Shown: positions 43,509-53,531, counted from the stretch's first letter. The stretch is DNA of 64,000 nt from [Mycobacterium] fortunisiensis (GCF_019050325.1 NZ_VOMB01000002.1:1-64000); one strand, 5' to 3'. Notes: generated from the letters alone by a model not told the origin. Numbers and translations: made by a program.

Positions 43509-44094
43509 GTTCGCTGGTCGGCCTTTCGGAGGTCAGGTACGCGGTGACGTACGGGCTAGCTGAGAAGCTCCATTGCCACTTCATGATCGTGTCGGCGTCG
43601 GCGGTTTCCCGCCAACGTCTTTCTACGTCGAGAACCTCGGCGTCGTCCCCCTCGGCAGCGTCCCCGAAGGGACTGACCGAAATCTCCGAGATCAGCCTGC
43701 TGGCCGGCGCGCTGAGCGCGGTGATGTCGGCGACGAGCCGACGCTGCTCGTCCATCGGAATGAAGGGTAGTACGCCTTCCACGCTCCACAGGGTGGGCCG
43801 GTGGGCGTCGAATCCGGCCGCAGCCAGGGCCGCAGTCCAGTTGTCGCTGATCCCGGCTGGGACACCGCACACCGCGGTGGTGGGAGTGATGTCGGCCACG
43901 GCAGCGGTCTTGACCTCGAGGATTGCCGGATCATCGACCACATACACGGCAGTGTCGGCGGGCCAGTCCAGCTGGTAGGGCCGCGGGTCCAGGTCGGAGG
44001 CGAGGAAGACCACCTGCGGTATTCCGGAGCTGACCGAGGTCAGCAGGAAGTGGTCGAGAGGGTGTGTCGGGTGCGCCGTGCACGAGCTGGGCAT
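43372..44094 (-). pseudogene. Remnant of SAM-dependent methyltransferase (LCMT-like)
   Basis: The open frame runs from ATG 44094 to 43372. The credible part (about 1-190) resembles the leucine carboxymethyltransferase-like family: QVVFLASDLDPRPYQLDWPADT, HRPTLWSVEGVLPF and ALSAPASRLISEIS. Differences from a working copy: about 70 N-terminal residues are missing; the SAM motif, normally GAGLDTR, reads ASDLDPR; and the C-terminal 45 codons overlap mmpS in another frame and are unlike the family. It is judged a decaying gene, though a shortened product is possible. The neighbouring TetR gene is divergent. Confidence 0.6.
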
Positions 44095-44151
44095 CACCGC
44101 TCCTCCCCGCAGAATTCCTTGCCGGATGTAAAGTAGAACTTATACACTTGG

Positions 44152-44171
44152 CTAACTGAGAATCAAGTTAG
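44152..44171. promoter_or_regulatory. Inverted repeat, likely TetR operator
   Basis: CTAACT-N8-AGTTAG lies 65 bases before the TetR start, in the region shared with the divergent methyltransferase remnant and the mmpS-mmpL genes beyond it. The nearby TTATACACT resembles a -10 region. Symmetry and location suit autoregulation by the TetR protein and control of the mmpS-mmpL genes. Inference only. Confidence 0.5.
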
Positions 44172-44235
44172 TTGGGCTATTGACGTTGTGATCTAGACCG
44201 CGTTCGGTCATGTACAGCGCGATGAAGGGACGGGT

Positions 44236-44811
44236 GTGGCGAAGGCGGTGTCGCCGCGCGGCTTTGCGCGCGAGCGGGTGCTTGAGGCGGCCCTGAGCTT
44301 GTTCGCCGAGCACGGCGTCAAGGGCACGTCGTTGCAGATGATCGCCGATCGGCTCGGCGTCAGCAAGGCAGCCGTCTACTACCAGTTCCATTCCAAGGAC
44401 GAGATCGCGCTCGCGGTCATCCAACCGGTCTTCGACGACATGATCCGGCTGGTCCGCATTGCGGAGGCGATGTCGACGCCCGAGGCCCGCCGGGAGGCCG
44501 CGATCAGCGGCATGGTCGAGATGGCGGTACGGCACCGCCGGGTGAGCGCGGTCTTCCACGGCGACCCGGTCATCGACGGCCTGGTACACAGCCGGGCCGA
44601 ACTGCAGGACACCATCGAGCGGCTCACCGAGATCCTGCTCGGACCCGAGCCCGACGACGCCGGCCGGATCTGCATGTCGATGCTCGCATCGGGTGTCTAC
44701 GGCAGCGCCACCGATCCCGCGCTCGCCGATGTCTCCGACGAAGACCTGCACCGCGTGCTGCTGGACTGCGCACAACGGGTGCTGCCCGCCGCGTCCAAGG
44801 TGAAGGCCTGA
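44236..44811 (+). CDS. TetR family transcriptional regulator
   Basis: 191 residues from GTG 44236. Helix-turn-helix region about 12-58: ARERVLEAALSLFAEHGVKG and LQMIADRLGVSKAAVYYQFHSKDE, a classical TetR sequence. The ligand-binding domain follows. It lies divergent to the mmpS-mmpL side with a putative operator between, so it is a candidate repressor of that exporter. It ends 3 bases before the convergent aldehyde dehydrogenase stop. Confidence 0.9.
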   Translation: MAKAVSPRGFARERVLEAALSLFAEHGVKGTSLQMIADRLGVSKAAVYYQFHSKDEIALAVIQPVFDDMIRLVRIAEAMSTPEARREAAISGMVEMAVRHRRVSAVFHGDPVIDGLVHSRAELQDTIERLTEILLGPEPDDAGRICMSMLASGVYGSATDPALADVSDEDLHRVLLDCAQRVLPAASKVKA

Positions 44812-44814
44812 CCG

Positions 44815-46518
44815 CTACCCGCGCAGCGCGGAGGCGAAGATCGCCGGCAGCTTCGCCCAGCCCGGCGCCCCGGCGAAATCGACCAGCAGCCGGCCCGTGG
44901 TGGCCGACGTGCGGTTGTTGACGAACCACGGCGGCTTCGGCGACAACGACCACTCGCCCCGCAGGATCGAGCGAGGGGCCGGCCGAAACGGCCCCCGGAC
45001 CACCGTGCGTTCGGGCCGGTCGAGCAGGAACGCGTTGTGCACCACGCCGGTTCCGCTCTGGATGTCGTTGCGCCGGTGTCCGGGGAAGGCGCCCCAGGTC
45101 GCCGTCGGCGTCAGGTAGCCGACGCCGGTCCAGGCATTGATCGCGATGGTGCCGTAGCGCAGCGTCGCGACGAGACGCTCGAATGTGTCCCCGAGGCCCG
45201 CGAGGGTGTCCGGGTGGGCGATGATGTTCGCGCCGAGGGTGCCGACGAACTCGTCGTTGGCGACGCGTACCGCCTCGCTCAGAAAGCGTTCACCGGAATC
45301 GTCGTCTTCGGTGTCGAGCTCGATCACACCGAGCACCGGGCCGAAATATTCGGTGCGCAGCAGTGCATTCCGGTCGGCCGGATCGACCACGAGAACGCGT
45401 GCTCCGTTACTGCCGAGGTGCTGTGCGTCCGGATAGGACGCGTCTGCACCGGAAACCCGGGCATCCGAGCCGGGGTAGTACGCCGCGCGCGGCGGGGCGT
45501 CGTCGACCGCTTTGCGCAACGCCGCGACGAACTCCTCGCGCTGGGCCCAATGCTTGGGCAGCACCACCACCTGCGCCGCCACACAGTTGTAGCCGTTGTT
45601 GTGCAGCCGTTGGGTGGCCACATGATTGGCCTGGAACTCGATGTCGGACTTGCTCCACTCGCCGGGCAGCACGATCGTCGGCGACACCCCGCCCAGCTCA
45701 GCGGTGATCTCCTTGTCCAGCACCGGGTCATCCGCGGCCTTGCGCCGGGCGCCCTCCTCGCCGGTGCCGAACACGATGGCGTCGTACGTCAGGGCGCTGC
45801 CGGTCATGTGGACGTGGTCGACAAGCTTGTGCCGCACCAGATATGTACCGACATCGGGTCCACCGGTGAGGATCCGCACCGCCCCCACGGCGAGGAACGG
45901 GGCCAGCACCTTGGTGAGCACCGGCAGCAGGGGGTCGGTGATCGGGTTGAGCTTGAGCGCCACCACCCGGTTGTTGGCGAACAGCTCGTAGATGGTGTCC
46001 AGTGGGGCGATCGAGAAAATGTTGCCGGCCCCGAGCACGACGCCCACCCCGTGGGTACGGCCCGGATCACGCTGGGTCAGCCCGGCGGACTGGCGGGCCT
46101 CGGATCGTTCGATCCCGGGTTGCAGCCACACCTCGGCGCTGAACCCCGACAGCAGCAACCGGTCGAAGACGTTGAGCGGCAACACCTTCACCGTGGTTCG
46201 GCCACCGGGAGCGTAGCCGAATCCGACGCCGTCGAGTGGGCTCTTGCCCTCGTCCAGTTTCGCCAACGTCGCCGAGAGCGCGCCGAGCGCGGCTGCCAGC
46301 GAGTACGGACCGGACATCCATTCCTCGCCGACCAGCGGTGAAGACGGGTCGAGCTGCTTGATCCCGACAGCCGCCTCGACCCACTCGGCGGCGTGGCGCA
46401 CCGTGAGGGTGCGCATTTCGTCGAGTAACCCTCGCCGCGCCGCCAAAGACAATGAACCCCAGGTCTTTTCACCCTCAGTGAGTTGTTCGAGGGCTTCGTC
46501 GATCTGTGTCTCGTTCAT
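44815..46518 (-). CDS. Aldehyde dehydrogenase family protein
   Basis: 567 residues from ATG 46518, after a purine-rich site (GAAGAGGGCGAG). Longer than usual ALDHs (about 500). Visible family features: cofactor-binding GAGNIFSIAPLD, GSALTYDAIVFG, ELGGVSP (active-site Glu) and NGYNCVAAQ (catalytic Cys), then EYFGPVLGVIEL and the AINAWTGVGYLTPTATWGAF segment. Substrate unknown; it may be an acylating or a long-chain type. No counterpart at this place in M. tuberculosis. Confidence 0.88.
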   Translation of the reverse strand: MNETQIDEALEQLTEGEKTWGSLSLAARRGLLDEMRTLTVRHAAEWVEAAVGIKQLDPSSPLVGEEWMSGPYSLAAALGALSATLAKLDEGKSPLDGVGFGYAPGGRTTVKVLPLNVFDRLLLSGFSAEVWLQPGIERSEARQSAGLTQRDPGRTHGVGVVLGAGNIFSIAPLDTIYELFANNRVVALKLNPITDPLLPVLTKVLAPFLAVGAVRILTGGPDVGTYLVRHKLVDHVHMTGSALTYDAIVFGTGEEGARRKAADDPVLDKEITAELGGVSPTIVLPGEWSKSDIEFQANHVATQRLHNNGYNCVAAQVVVLPKHWAQREEFVAALRKAVDDAPPRAAYYPGSDARVSGADASYPDAQHLGSNGARVLVVDPADRNALLRTEYFGPVLGVIELDTEDDDSGERFLSEAVRVANDEFVGTLGANIIAHPDTLAGLGDTFERLVATLRYGTIAINAWTGVGYLTPTATWGAFPGHRRNDIQSGTGVVHNAFLLDRPERTVVRGPFRPAPRSILRGEWSLSPKPPWFVNNRTSATTGRLLVDFAGAPGWAKLPAIFASALRG

Positions 46519-46642
46519 CTCAACTCGCCCTCTTCCGCCCGGCGCCAATGTCTCGTGATGGGGCCCGTCCCGCTCGGCCTTGAGCGAAGCGTACTGCGCG
46601 ACCGGGGTCGGCTCACTCCTTCACTGGAATCCCCTCGAACGT

Positions 46643-48082
46643 TCACCAGCGGCAGGCGCCCGGGCCCCAGCCCGAGTCGACGGCGCGGAAGGCCAGCAGG
46701 TGACGCTGCCACCACGGCAGCGGCGCGGAGAGGACGGGGTCGGCGATCGCGTCGTCGGTCACGCGCGGCGGCCCGTCGTGCAGATAGGCGATACGGATTC
46801 CGTCGATCCCGGCGCCCTGCCAGCCCAGCACCGCCCGTCGCAGCTCCAGCCATGGGATTCGCACCGGGGGATCCTCGGACATCCAGCGGGCCTGGTACGG
46901 CAACGCTGTGGTGTCGCCCGCGTGCTCCGGGAACTCCAGTCCCATCACCGCCACGGTGTCGCGCTGATAGCCCGCCACTTCCAGGGCCGTCACGCCGGGC
47001 AGCAGGTGATTGGTGGTGCCCTCCTCGGTGCGCAGGTTGCTGAACATCGAGTAGTTCGCCACGGTCTTGAGCCCGAGGTAGGGCGTCAACCCGTTGAGCA
47101 TCGCCAGCAACGGGACCGCCAGCAGCACCGGGCGCAGGTTCCAGGCCGGTGATCCGATGCCGGCCCGCAGCGCGACCCGGTAACTGCGCAACAGCGCATA
47201 CATGTACGGCCCGACCGCGACGAACCAGGTGAGCACGAGCAGGGTGTGCCAGGGCAGTCCGACCGGGCTCGTCGGTGAATCGGCGGTGCTGGACACCACG
47301 CTCAGCAGCACATGCGCCGCGAACCCGGTGAGTCCGAGCCGTCGCGGAGCGGTTGTGGATCCCGGCCCGGTGAACGCCTCGGTCGGGACCAACAGCACGT
47401 AGACCGCGAAGACCACCGTGGCGAAGTCGTAGAACGAGGCCAGGGCCAGGATCGAGTGGAAGGCCACGCCGAGCAGCACACCGTGGTACCGCAGCCGCGG
47501 CACCGCCAGCAGAACCAGGATGGCGGCCTCGATCACCACCGTGGCGACGGCGACGAACTGTCCGACAGCCGGGCCCGGGACCACGTCGCCGAGGCCGTTG
47601 AGCCAGATCAGCTGGCTCAGCAGTTCGCCGCCGCACGAGGTCGCCGGGGTGAAGTAGTCCGTGTTCAATTTGTCGAACACCGTGAACAGGTACACCACGA
47701 GCAAGACCAGGCCGACGGGGCCGCGGCCCGCGTCGAGCCAGCGTTCGGCAAAGCCGGTCCCGCGGCTCCGGACGGCGACTGCCCACAGCGCCGCGGTGCC
47801 GAGCGCGAGAGCCACGAGCAAACTCAGCACCAGATGGTTCGCCGCAGCGGGCAGGTTCAGCGCGGCCACCGTCGCGCCGGCCGCGATGACCAGGCCGGCG
47901 GCCACCATCGAGCCGGGAAAGATCACCGCAGGCAGGCACGCCGCCAGGACCGGGAGAATGGCGAGCGGTTGGCTGTCGGAGTAGTGGAACACCAACCCCA
48001 TCGCGAAGAGCGTGCTGAACCAGCCGAGTTGTTCACGCGCACCGGTGGTTTCGTGGTTCCGCGCGTTGCTGCGCCACCGCAT
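46643..48082 (-). CDS. HTTM-like multi-spanning membrane protein
   Basis: 479 residues from ATG 48082. About ten predicted transmembrane helices in the first 370 residues, then an extracytoplasmic C-terminal part of about 110. The segment YLFTVFDKLNTDYFTPATSCGG (about 155-176; shown here only in part as DKLNTDYF) and the neighbouring helices resemble the HTTM (vitamin K-dependent carboxylase-like) membrane domain. Function unknown; bacterial HTTM proteins are not well characterised. It ends 124 bases before the aldehyde dehydrogenase start and may share an operon with it. Confidence 0.7.
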   Translation of the reverse strand: MRWRSNARNHETTGAREQLGWFSTLFAMGLVFHYSDSQPLAILPVLAACLPAVIFPGSMVAAGLVIAAGATVAALNLPAAANHLVLSLLVALALGTAALWAVAVRSRGTGFAERWLDAGRGPVGLVLLVVYLFTVFDKLNTDYFTPATSCGGELLSQLIWLNGLGDVVPGPAVGQFVAVATVVIEAAILVLLAVPRLRYHGVLLGVAFHSILALASFYDFATVVFAVYVLLVPTEAFTGPGSTTAPRRLGLTGFAAHVLLSVVSSTADSPTSPVGLPWHTLLVLTWFVAVGPYMYALLRSYRVALRAGIGSPAWNLRPVLLAVPLLAMLNGLTPYLGLKTVANYSMFSNLRTEEGTTNHLLPGVTALEVAGYQRDTVAVMGLEFPEHAGDTTALPYQARWMSEDPPVRIPWLELRRAVLGWQGAGIDGIRIAYLHDGPPRVTDDAIADPVLSAPLPWWQRHLLAFRAVDSGWGPGACRW

Positions 48083-48218
48083 TGAGAACACCTTACTGGT
48101 TCGGGAAGAGCCGTCTTCTCGGACCGCCGCCACCCGCCCGTTCGCGGCGTAATCTGAGAGGCGATGGATGGGTGCGGCAGGGCCCAAACGCCTTGCCGTG
48201 TAACGGAAAGGACAAGAA

Positions 48219-48659
48219 ATGAGTACAGTCCATTCATCAATCGACCAGCACCCGGACATCCTGGCCCTGCGGGCCGGGTATGACCGCGTCGCGGAATCGA
48301 TGGGCGCCCAGGTCACCTTCGGCCTGACGTTGCTGACGGCGATGTACGTCGCGTTGTCGCCGTGGATCATCGGCTACGACACCTTCGGCAGGCTGACGGT
48401 CAACGATCTGATCGTCGGTGGCACGATCGCGTTTCTGTCGATGTGCTTCAGCTTCGCGCTGGACCGCGCGCACGGTATGACCTGGACACTGCCGATCTTC
48501 GGTGTGTGGTTGATCATCTCGCCGTGGGTGTTCGTCAGCGGACCGACTGCAGGCATGATCTGGTCGCACGTGATCAGCGGTGCGCTGGTGATGGTGCTGG
48601 GCTTCAACGCGATGTACTTCGGGATGCGGGCACGTAATTCCGAAGTGCGCCACGCCTAG
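48219..48659 (+). CDS. SPW-repeat membrane protein (Rv0188 type)
   Basis: 146 residues. Four predicted helices form two SPW repeats, with the Ser-Pro-Trp motifs at 47-49 and 101-103. Rv0188 has the same build and length (143). The ribosome site is AAGGA, 7 bases before the ATG. Function unknown; proteins of this family are small polytopic membrane proteins. Confidence 0.88.
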   Translation: MSTVHSSIDQHPDILALRAGYDRVAESMGAQVTFGLTLLTAMYVALSPWIIGYDTFGRLTVNDLIVGGTIAFLSMCFSFALDRAHGMTWTLPIFGVWLIISPWVFVSGPTAGMIWSHVISGALVMVLGFNAMYFGMRARNSEVRHA

Positions 48660-48690
48660 CCGGTACCCACCGGCAGGTGACGCCGGTCGA

Positions 48691-48709
48691 CCAGCCGTAG
48701 CCCGGCTGG
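48691..48709 (+). terminator. Candidate terminator after the SPW-repeat gene
   Basis: A 7-bp hairpin (CCAGCCG-TAGCC-CGGCTGG) stands 31 bases after the SPW gene and is followed within ten bases by CTTTTGTG with a short T-run. Size and position suit an intrinsic terminator, a class that is often weak in mycobacteria. Confidence 0.55.
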
Positions 48710-48824
48710 CGAGGGCTTTTGTGCGTTTTCGCAGGATGCGTCAATTTCCACCCGAGCGGCTGTTGCGCGCCATATCCTGGGCAAACGCATGCGGTGACGG
48801 GGATAGCGGGTACGAGCTGCTGAG

Positions 48825-51434
48825 ATGAAGCTGGCGGGGCGGGAAGAAGAACTGGCGGCGATCCGTCGTGTCATTGCCGGATCCGGAATTCGCCATGGGG
48901 TGCTGATCGTCGGCAACGCCGGGGTGGGCAAGACCCGGCTGGCGCGGGAGGCCATCAGCCACGCCGCCGCCGCGGGACACCGGACGAATTGGTTCGTCGG
49001 CACGGAGTCGGCGCGCACGATCCCGCTCGGTGCCTTCACCGGGGCGATCAGCCAGAGCATGTGCGACCCGCTGCCCGACGTGCGGCGGCTCATCGACTCC
49101 TTCGTGGCCCAACAGCGGGTGGGCAAGGTGGTCGTGGGCATCGACGATGCCCACCTGCTCGACGCGCTGTCCGCGCACGTGGTGCATCAACTCGCACAGA
49201 CGCAGGGGGTGCGCCTGGTCGTCACGGCGCGCTCCGGCGGCGCCGAACCCGACGCGGTCACGGCCCTGTGGAAGGACAGCCTGCTCGACCGCATCGACCT
49301 CGAACCGTTGTCGGTTGCCGCGGCGACGGCGTTGGTCGAATCAGCGGTGGGCGGGCCGGTCGACGGCCGCAGTGCGCGCCGGTTCTGGAAGCTCACCGGC
49401 GGCAACGCGCTGTACCTGCTGCAGTTGGTGAAAGACCAGATCGCCGCCGGCCGGATGCACCAATCTGCCGGGGTGTGGATGTGGGATGGCGACGTGGCCG
49501 TATCCCAGAGCATCACCGACATGCTCGGGCGTCGGCTCGGCGAACTGGAGCCCGGCATGGCCCTGGTGCTCGACACGCTCTCACAGTGCGAGCCGTTGCG
49601 CGTCGACATCCTGACCGACCTGGTCGAACCCGCCGATCTGGAGGCCGCCGAGCGGATGCATCTGGTCTGCGTCGAACGTGCCGGGCGCGATCTCGTCGCC
49701 ACCCTGGCCCATCCGCTCTTCGGCGAGTTGCGTCGCGCCACCGCAGGCGAGATGTACCTGTCGAAGATCCGTGGCCGGCTGGCACGGCGATTGGCCGACG
49801 AACCCGACCCCGATATGCACGCGACCGTCCGCCGGGCGCTGCTGGCCTTGAACTCCGACCTGGCGCCGGACCCGGAGCTGTACCTGACCGCGGCGCGCTG
49901 CGCCGCGGTGCTGCTCGACCCGGATGCCGCCGACCGATTCGCCGCCGCCGCAACCGAATGCGGTGCCCCGGAGGCGGCTCCGATGCGGGCGATGACACTG
50001 TTTCTGCTGAGCCGGGGCGAGGAGGCGGAGAGCGTCCTGCGGGAAATCAGTGCCGAGGACCGGCCGGATGCCCACCACTGGTCCACCGTGCGTGCCGCCA
50101 ACCTGGCCTGGATGCTCGGCCGGCCGCGCGACGCCGCGGAGATATTGGGAACACTGTCTGCGACAAGCGAATCCGAACAGCAGCGGGTGGAACGCCTGGC
50201 CATTCAGGCCTGCGTCGATGCGGTATTGGGGCACTGCCAGAGCGCCGAGAAAACCGCCAAGGTGGCGCTGGATTCCGGAGTGTTACCAGATCTGCACGCG
50301 ATGATGGCCTCGATCGCGTTGATGATGGCGCTCGGGGCCCTCGGCCACGTCGAGGAGATCGACGCCGCCGCCGAACAGGCTCTCACCCGGGCCACCACGT
50401 CGTTCGAGTCCTCGCCGATGCGATTCTGGTTCGGCGCGGTGCACGGCCGGGCCTGCCGGCTGACCGGCCGTATCGACGAATGTCAGGCGATGGCAGCGCG
50501 ATTGGACGAGTCGGCACGGGACATGCCCGGCCTCGTCTACGCCAACCTCGCCCACCTGCTCGGGCACGCCGCACTGATCCGGGCCGATCTCGACGACGCC
50601 GTCAAACATCTGCACGAGGCGTATGCCGGCGCCGCGACACATCAGATCACCACCGGCCTGCGGGTGGCCAGCTGTTTCTCACTGGCCGAGGCGCACGCCA
50701 AGCTCGGTCAGGCCACCGCGGCCACGGAAGCCCTGGCCTGTGCCGACCAGCACGTGCCCGAGGATTACGTGTTCATGGACACCGCCCGCTCCGTGGCCAC
50801 CGGTTGGACGCTGGCCGCCGGCGGCGCACTGGCCGAGGCGATCGACGTGGTGCGCGAAGCCGGCCGGGATGCCGCGCGCCGGGGACAGCCGACGCATGAG
50901 CTGGCCTGCCTGCAGTCGGCCGCCCAGTGGGGCGATCCCAGTGGGGCGGCCCGGGCCGGTGAACTCGCCGACACGCTCGGGCTGCCGTTGGCCGACGTGG
51001 TCGCGCGCCACACCGAAGCGCTGGCCGCCGACGACGGCGCCGGATTGCTCGCCGCCGCGGACGGGTACCGGGGCCTCGGTGACCGCGCGACCGCCACCGA
51101 CGCGATCGCGCAGGCCGCCGTCGCATTCGGCCGACACGGGCAGGGCAAGCGCAGCGCCTATCTGGCGGCCATGGCCCAGGAGTGTGCCGACGAGTGCGGC
51201 GGGCTGTGCACCCCGGCCCTGCGCAACCCGGCCGGTCAGCCGTTGACCCACCGGCAGCGCGAGATCGTCGAGCTCGTGGTGGCGGGGTTGAGCAACAAAC
51301 AGATCGCCGAGCGCCTGGTGATGTCCGTCCGCAGCGTCGAGGGCCACCTGTACCGGGCCTGCCAGCGGGTGGGGGCCAACACCCGCGAGGAGTTGGCCGC
51401 CATCATCCGGCGCGGCCCGAAAGGAGCGCGCTGA
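48825..51434 (+). CDS. Large LuxR-family ATPase regulator (LAL/MalT type)
   Basis: 869 residues. N-terminal AAA/NACHT-like ATPase: Walker A GNAGVGKT (29-36), Walker B VVGIDDAH (about 103-110). The middle part (about 330-790) consists of TPR-like alanine-rich helices. The C-terminal LuxR-type helix-turn-helix (about 803-865) contains LTHRQREIVELVVAGLSNKQ and IAERLVMSVRSVEGHLYRAC. LAL regulators are activated by small molecules. The target genes are not obvious; the neighbours on both sides (Rv0188 homologue, ilvD) are conserved in order, so this gene is inserted relative to M. tuberculosis. Confidence 0.9.
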   Translation: MKLAGREEELAAIRRVIAGSGIRHGVLIVGNAGVGKTRLAREAISHAAAAGHRTNWFVGTESARTIPLGAFTGAISQSMCDPLPDVRRLIDSFVAQQRVGKVVVGIDDAHLLDALSAHVVHQLAQTQGVRLVVTARSGGAEPDAVTALWKDSLLDRIDLEPLSVAAATALVESAVGGPVDGRSARRFWKLTGGNALYLLQLVKDQIAAGRMHQSAGVWMWDGDVAVSQSITDMLGRRLGELEPGMALVLDTLSQCEPLRVDILTDLVEPADLEAAERMHLVCVERAGRDLVATLAHPLFGELRRATAGEMYLSKIRGRLARRLADEPDPDMHATVRRALLALNSDLAPDPELYLTAARCAAVLLDPDAADRFAAAATECGAPEAAPMRAMTLFLLSRGEEAESVLREISAEDRPDAHHWSTVRAANLAWMLGRPRDAAEILGTLSATSESEQQRVERLAIQACVDAVLGHCQSAEKTAKVALDSGVLPDLHAMMASIALMMALGALGHVEEIDAAAEQALTRATTSFESSPMRFWFGAVHGRACRLTGRIDECQAMAARLDESARDMPGLVYANLAHLLGHAALIRADLDDAVKHLHEAYAGAATHQITTGLRVASCFSLAEAHAKLGQATAATEALACADQHVPEDYVFMDTARSVATGWTLAAGGALAEAIDVVREAGRDAARRGQPTHELACLQSAAQWGDPSGAARAGELADTLGLPLADVVARHTEALAADDGAGLLAAADGYRGLGDRATATDAIAQAAVAFGRHGQGKRSAYLAAMAQECADECGGLCTPALRNPAGQPLTHRQREIVELVVAGLSNKQIAERLVMSVRSVEGHLYRACQRVGANTREELAAIIRRGPKGAR

Positions 51435-51447
51435 ACCGCCGGGGGGA

Positions 51448-53148
51448 CTAGGTGCAGACGGCGCCGACGGCGGCCGACTGCACCAGCTTGGTGTACTTGG
51501 CCAGCACGCCGGTCTTGTAGCGCGGCGGCAGTGGCTCGAAACCGGCTTTGCGCGCTTCGAACTCGGCCTCGTCGACCAACACGTCCAGCGTGCCGTTGGC
51601 CACGTCGAGCCGGATCCGGTCGCCGTCGTGCACGAACGCGATGGGTCCACCGTCGACCGCCTCCGGCGCGATGTGCCCGACGCACAGGCCCGTCGTCCCG
51701 CCGGAGAACCGGCCGTCGGTCATCAGCAGTACGTCCTTGCCCAGGCCGGCACCCTTGATCGCGCCGGTGATGGCCAGCATCTCGCGCATGCCCGGACCGC
51801 CCTTGGGGCCCTCGTAGCGGATCACCACGACGTCACCGTGGGTGATGGTGCCGTCCTCCAACGCATCGAGTGCGGCCCGCTCACGCTCGAAAACCCTTGC
51901 GGTGCCCTCGAACACGTCGGAGTCGAAGCCCGCGGACTTGACCACGGCGCCCTCGGGGGCCAACGAACCGTGCAGGATCGTGATGCCGCCGGTGGGGTGG
52001 ATCGGGTCGTTCATCGCCCGCAGCACCTTGCCGTCCGGGTCCGGGGGAGCGATGTGGGCCAGGTTCTCGGCCATGGTCTGTCCCGTCACGGTCAGGCAAT
52101 CGCCGTGCAGCAGACCGGCATCCAACAGTGCGCGCATCACCACCGGCACGCCACCGATCTCGTCGACGTCCTTCATCACGTGGCGGCCAAAGGGTTTCAC
52201 GTCAGCCAGGTGGGGAACCTTGTTGCCGACGCGGGTGAAGTCGGCCAGCGTCAGGTCGACCTCGGCCTCGCGGGCGATCGCCAGCAGGTGCAGCACCGCG
52301 TTGGTAGAGCCGCCGAATGCCATCACCACCGCGATGGCGTTCTCGAAGGCCTCCTTGGTGAGGATGTCGCGGGCGGTGATGCCACGACGCAGCATCTCGA
52401 CGACGGCCTCACCGGATTTGCGGGCGTACTCGTCGCGGCGCTTGTCGACGGCCACCGGTGAGGCGCTGCCCGGCAGTGACATGCCCAGCGCCTCGGCCGC
52501 CGACGCCATGGTGTTGGCGGTGTACATACCGCCGCAGGCACCTTCGCCGGGACAGATCGCGCGCTCGATGATGTCGACGTCTTCGCGCGACATCAGTCCG
52601 CGCACACACGCGCCGACGGCCTCGAAGGCGTCGATGATGGTGACTTCCTTCTCGGTGCCGTCGGTGAGCTTGGCGACACCGGGCATGATCGAGCCGTTGT
52701 AGAAGAACACGCTCGCGAGGTCCAGTCGGGCGGCGGCCATGAGCATGCCGGGGATCGACTTGTCGCAGCCGGCCAGCAGCACGGTGCCGTCCAGGCGTTC
52801 GGCTTGGACCACGGTCTCGACGCTGTCGGCGATCACCTCCCGGCTGACGAGGGAGAAGTGCATACCTTCGTGGCCCATCGAGATGCCGTCGGACACCGAG
52901 ATGGTGCCGAACTCCAGCGGGTAGCCGCCGGCCTCGTGCACGCCGGCCTTGACGTCCTGGGCCAGCCGCTGGAGCGACATGTTGCACGGCGTGATCTCGT
53001 TCCACGACGAGCCCACACCGATCTGCGGCTTCACCCAGTCGTCGTCCCCCATACCTACCGCGCGGAGCATTCCGCGGGCTGCGGCCTTCTCCAGGCCGTC
53101 GGTGACGTCGCGACTGCGCGGCTTGATATCGGGAGAATCTGAGGGCAT
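51448..53148 (-). CDS. ilvD: Dihydroxy-acid dehydratase IlvD
   Basis: 566 residues. Converts 2,3-dihydroxy-isovalerate and 2,3-dihydroxy-3-methylvalerate to the 2-oxo acids in branched-chain amino-acid synthesis. Visible family features: [13 protein letters not shown] (Fe-S Cys), GAC and [16 protein letters not shown] (second and third Cys), and near the end [16 protein letters not shown]. The length agrees with mycobacterial IlvD. It is divergent from ricR, with the RicR-type box between. In M. tuberculosis the same pair is Rv0189c-Rv0190. Confidence 0.96.
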   Translation of the reverse strand: MPSDSPDIKPRSRDVTDGLEKAAARGMLRAVGMGDDDWVKPQIGVGSSWNEITPCNMSLQRLAQDVKAGVHEAGGYPLEFGTISVSDGISMGHEGMHFSLVSREVIADSVETVVQAERLDGTVLLAGCDKSIPGMLMAAARLDLASVFFYNGSIMPGVAKLTDGTEKEVTIIDAFEAVGACVRGLMSREDVDIIERAICPGEGACGGMYTANTMASAAEALGMSLPGSASPVAVDKRRDEYARKSGEAVVEMLRRGITARDILTKEAFENAIAVVMAFGGSTNAVLHLLAIAREAEVDLTLADFTRVGNKVPHLADVKPFGRHVMKDVDEIGGVPVVMRALLDAGLLHGDCLTVTGQTMAENLAHIAPPDPDGKVLRAMNDPIHPTGGITILHGSLAPEGAVVKSAGFDSDVFEGTARVFERERAALDALEDGTITHGDVVVIRYEGPKGGPGMREMLAITGAIKGAGLGKDVLLMTDGRFSGGTTGLCVGHIAPEAVDGGPIAFVHDGDRIRLDVANGTLDVLVDEAEFEARKAGFEPLPPRYKTGVLAKYTKLVQSAAVGAVCT

Positions 53149-53194
53149 GCATGCAGTATGCCCGTGCCGTTTCTCCCGGCCAAATAGATATACA

Positions 53195-53209
53195 TACCCC
53201 GGTGGGGTA
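53195..53209. promoter_or_regulatory. RicR-type copper operator
   Basis: TACCCC-GGT-GGGGTA is a perfect inverted repeat, within ATACATACCCCGGTGGGGTA, 16 bases before the ricR start and 46 bases from the ilvD start. Its TACCC/GGGTA arms match the site type bound by RicR in M. tuberculosis, which represses its own gene when copper is scarce. So ricR is most likely autoregulated here. Confidence 0.85.
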
Positions 53210-53225
53210 CCGGTATGCTGGAGCT

Positions 53226-53531
53226 ATGGACGTGTCTGACGGCTCGGGGGCACATGGCTACTCGGCGCAGAAGGAGAACTACGCCAAACGGCTGCGCCGG
53301 ATCGAGGGCCAGGTCCGCGGCATCGCCAAGATGATCGACGAGGACAAATACTGCATCGACGTCCTCACCCAGATCAGCGCGGTGCACAGTGCGCTGCAGT
53401 CCGTGGCGCTCGGCCTGCTCGACGAGCACCTCGGGCACTGCGTCACCCAGGCGGTCTCCGAAGGTGGCGATCAGGCCGAGGCCAAGTTGGCCGAGGCGTC
53501 GGCGGCGATTGCCCGTCTGGTCCGCTCCTGA
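53226..53531 (+). CDS. ricR: Copper-sensing repressor RicR (CsoR family)
   Basis: 101 residues from ATG 53226. The CsoR-family Cu(I) ligands are present at the expected spacing: Cys43, His68, Cys72 (C-x24-H-x3-C). The basic helix KRLRRIEGQVRGIAKMI (about 21-37) is also typical. RicR binds Cu(I) in the cytosol and releases the copper-resistance regulon (mymT, lpqS, mmcO and others in M. tuberculosis). The mymT gene is not seen at the place it takes in M. tuberculosis. Confidence 0.94.
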   Translation: MDVSDGSGAHGYSAQKENYAKRLRRIEGQVRGIAKMIDEDKYCIDVLTQISAVHSALQSVALGLLDEHLGHCVTQAVSEGGDQAEAKLAEASAAIARLVRS

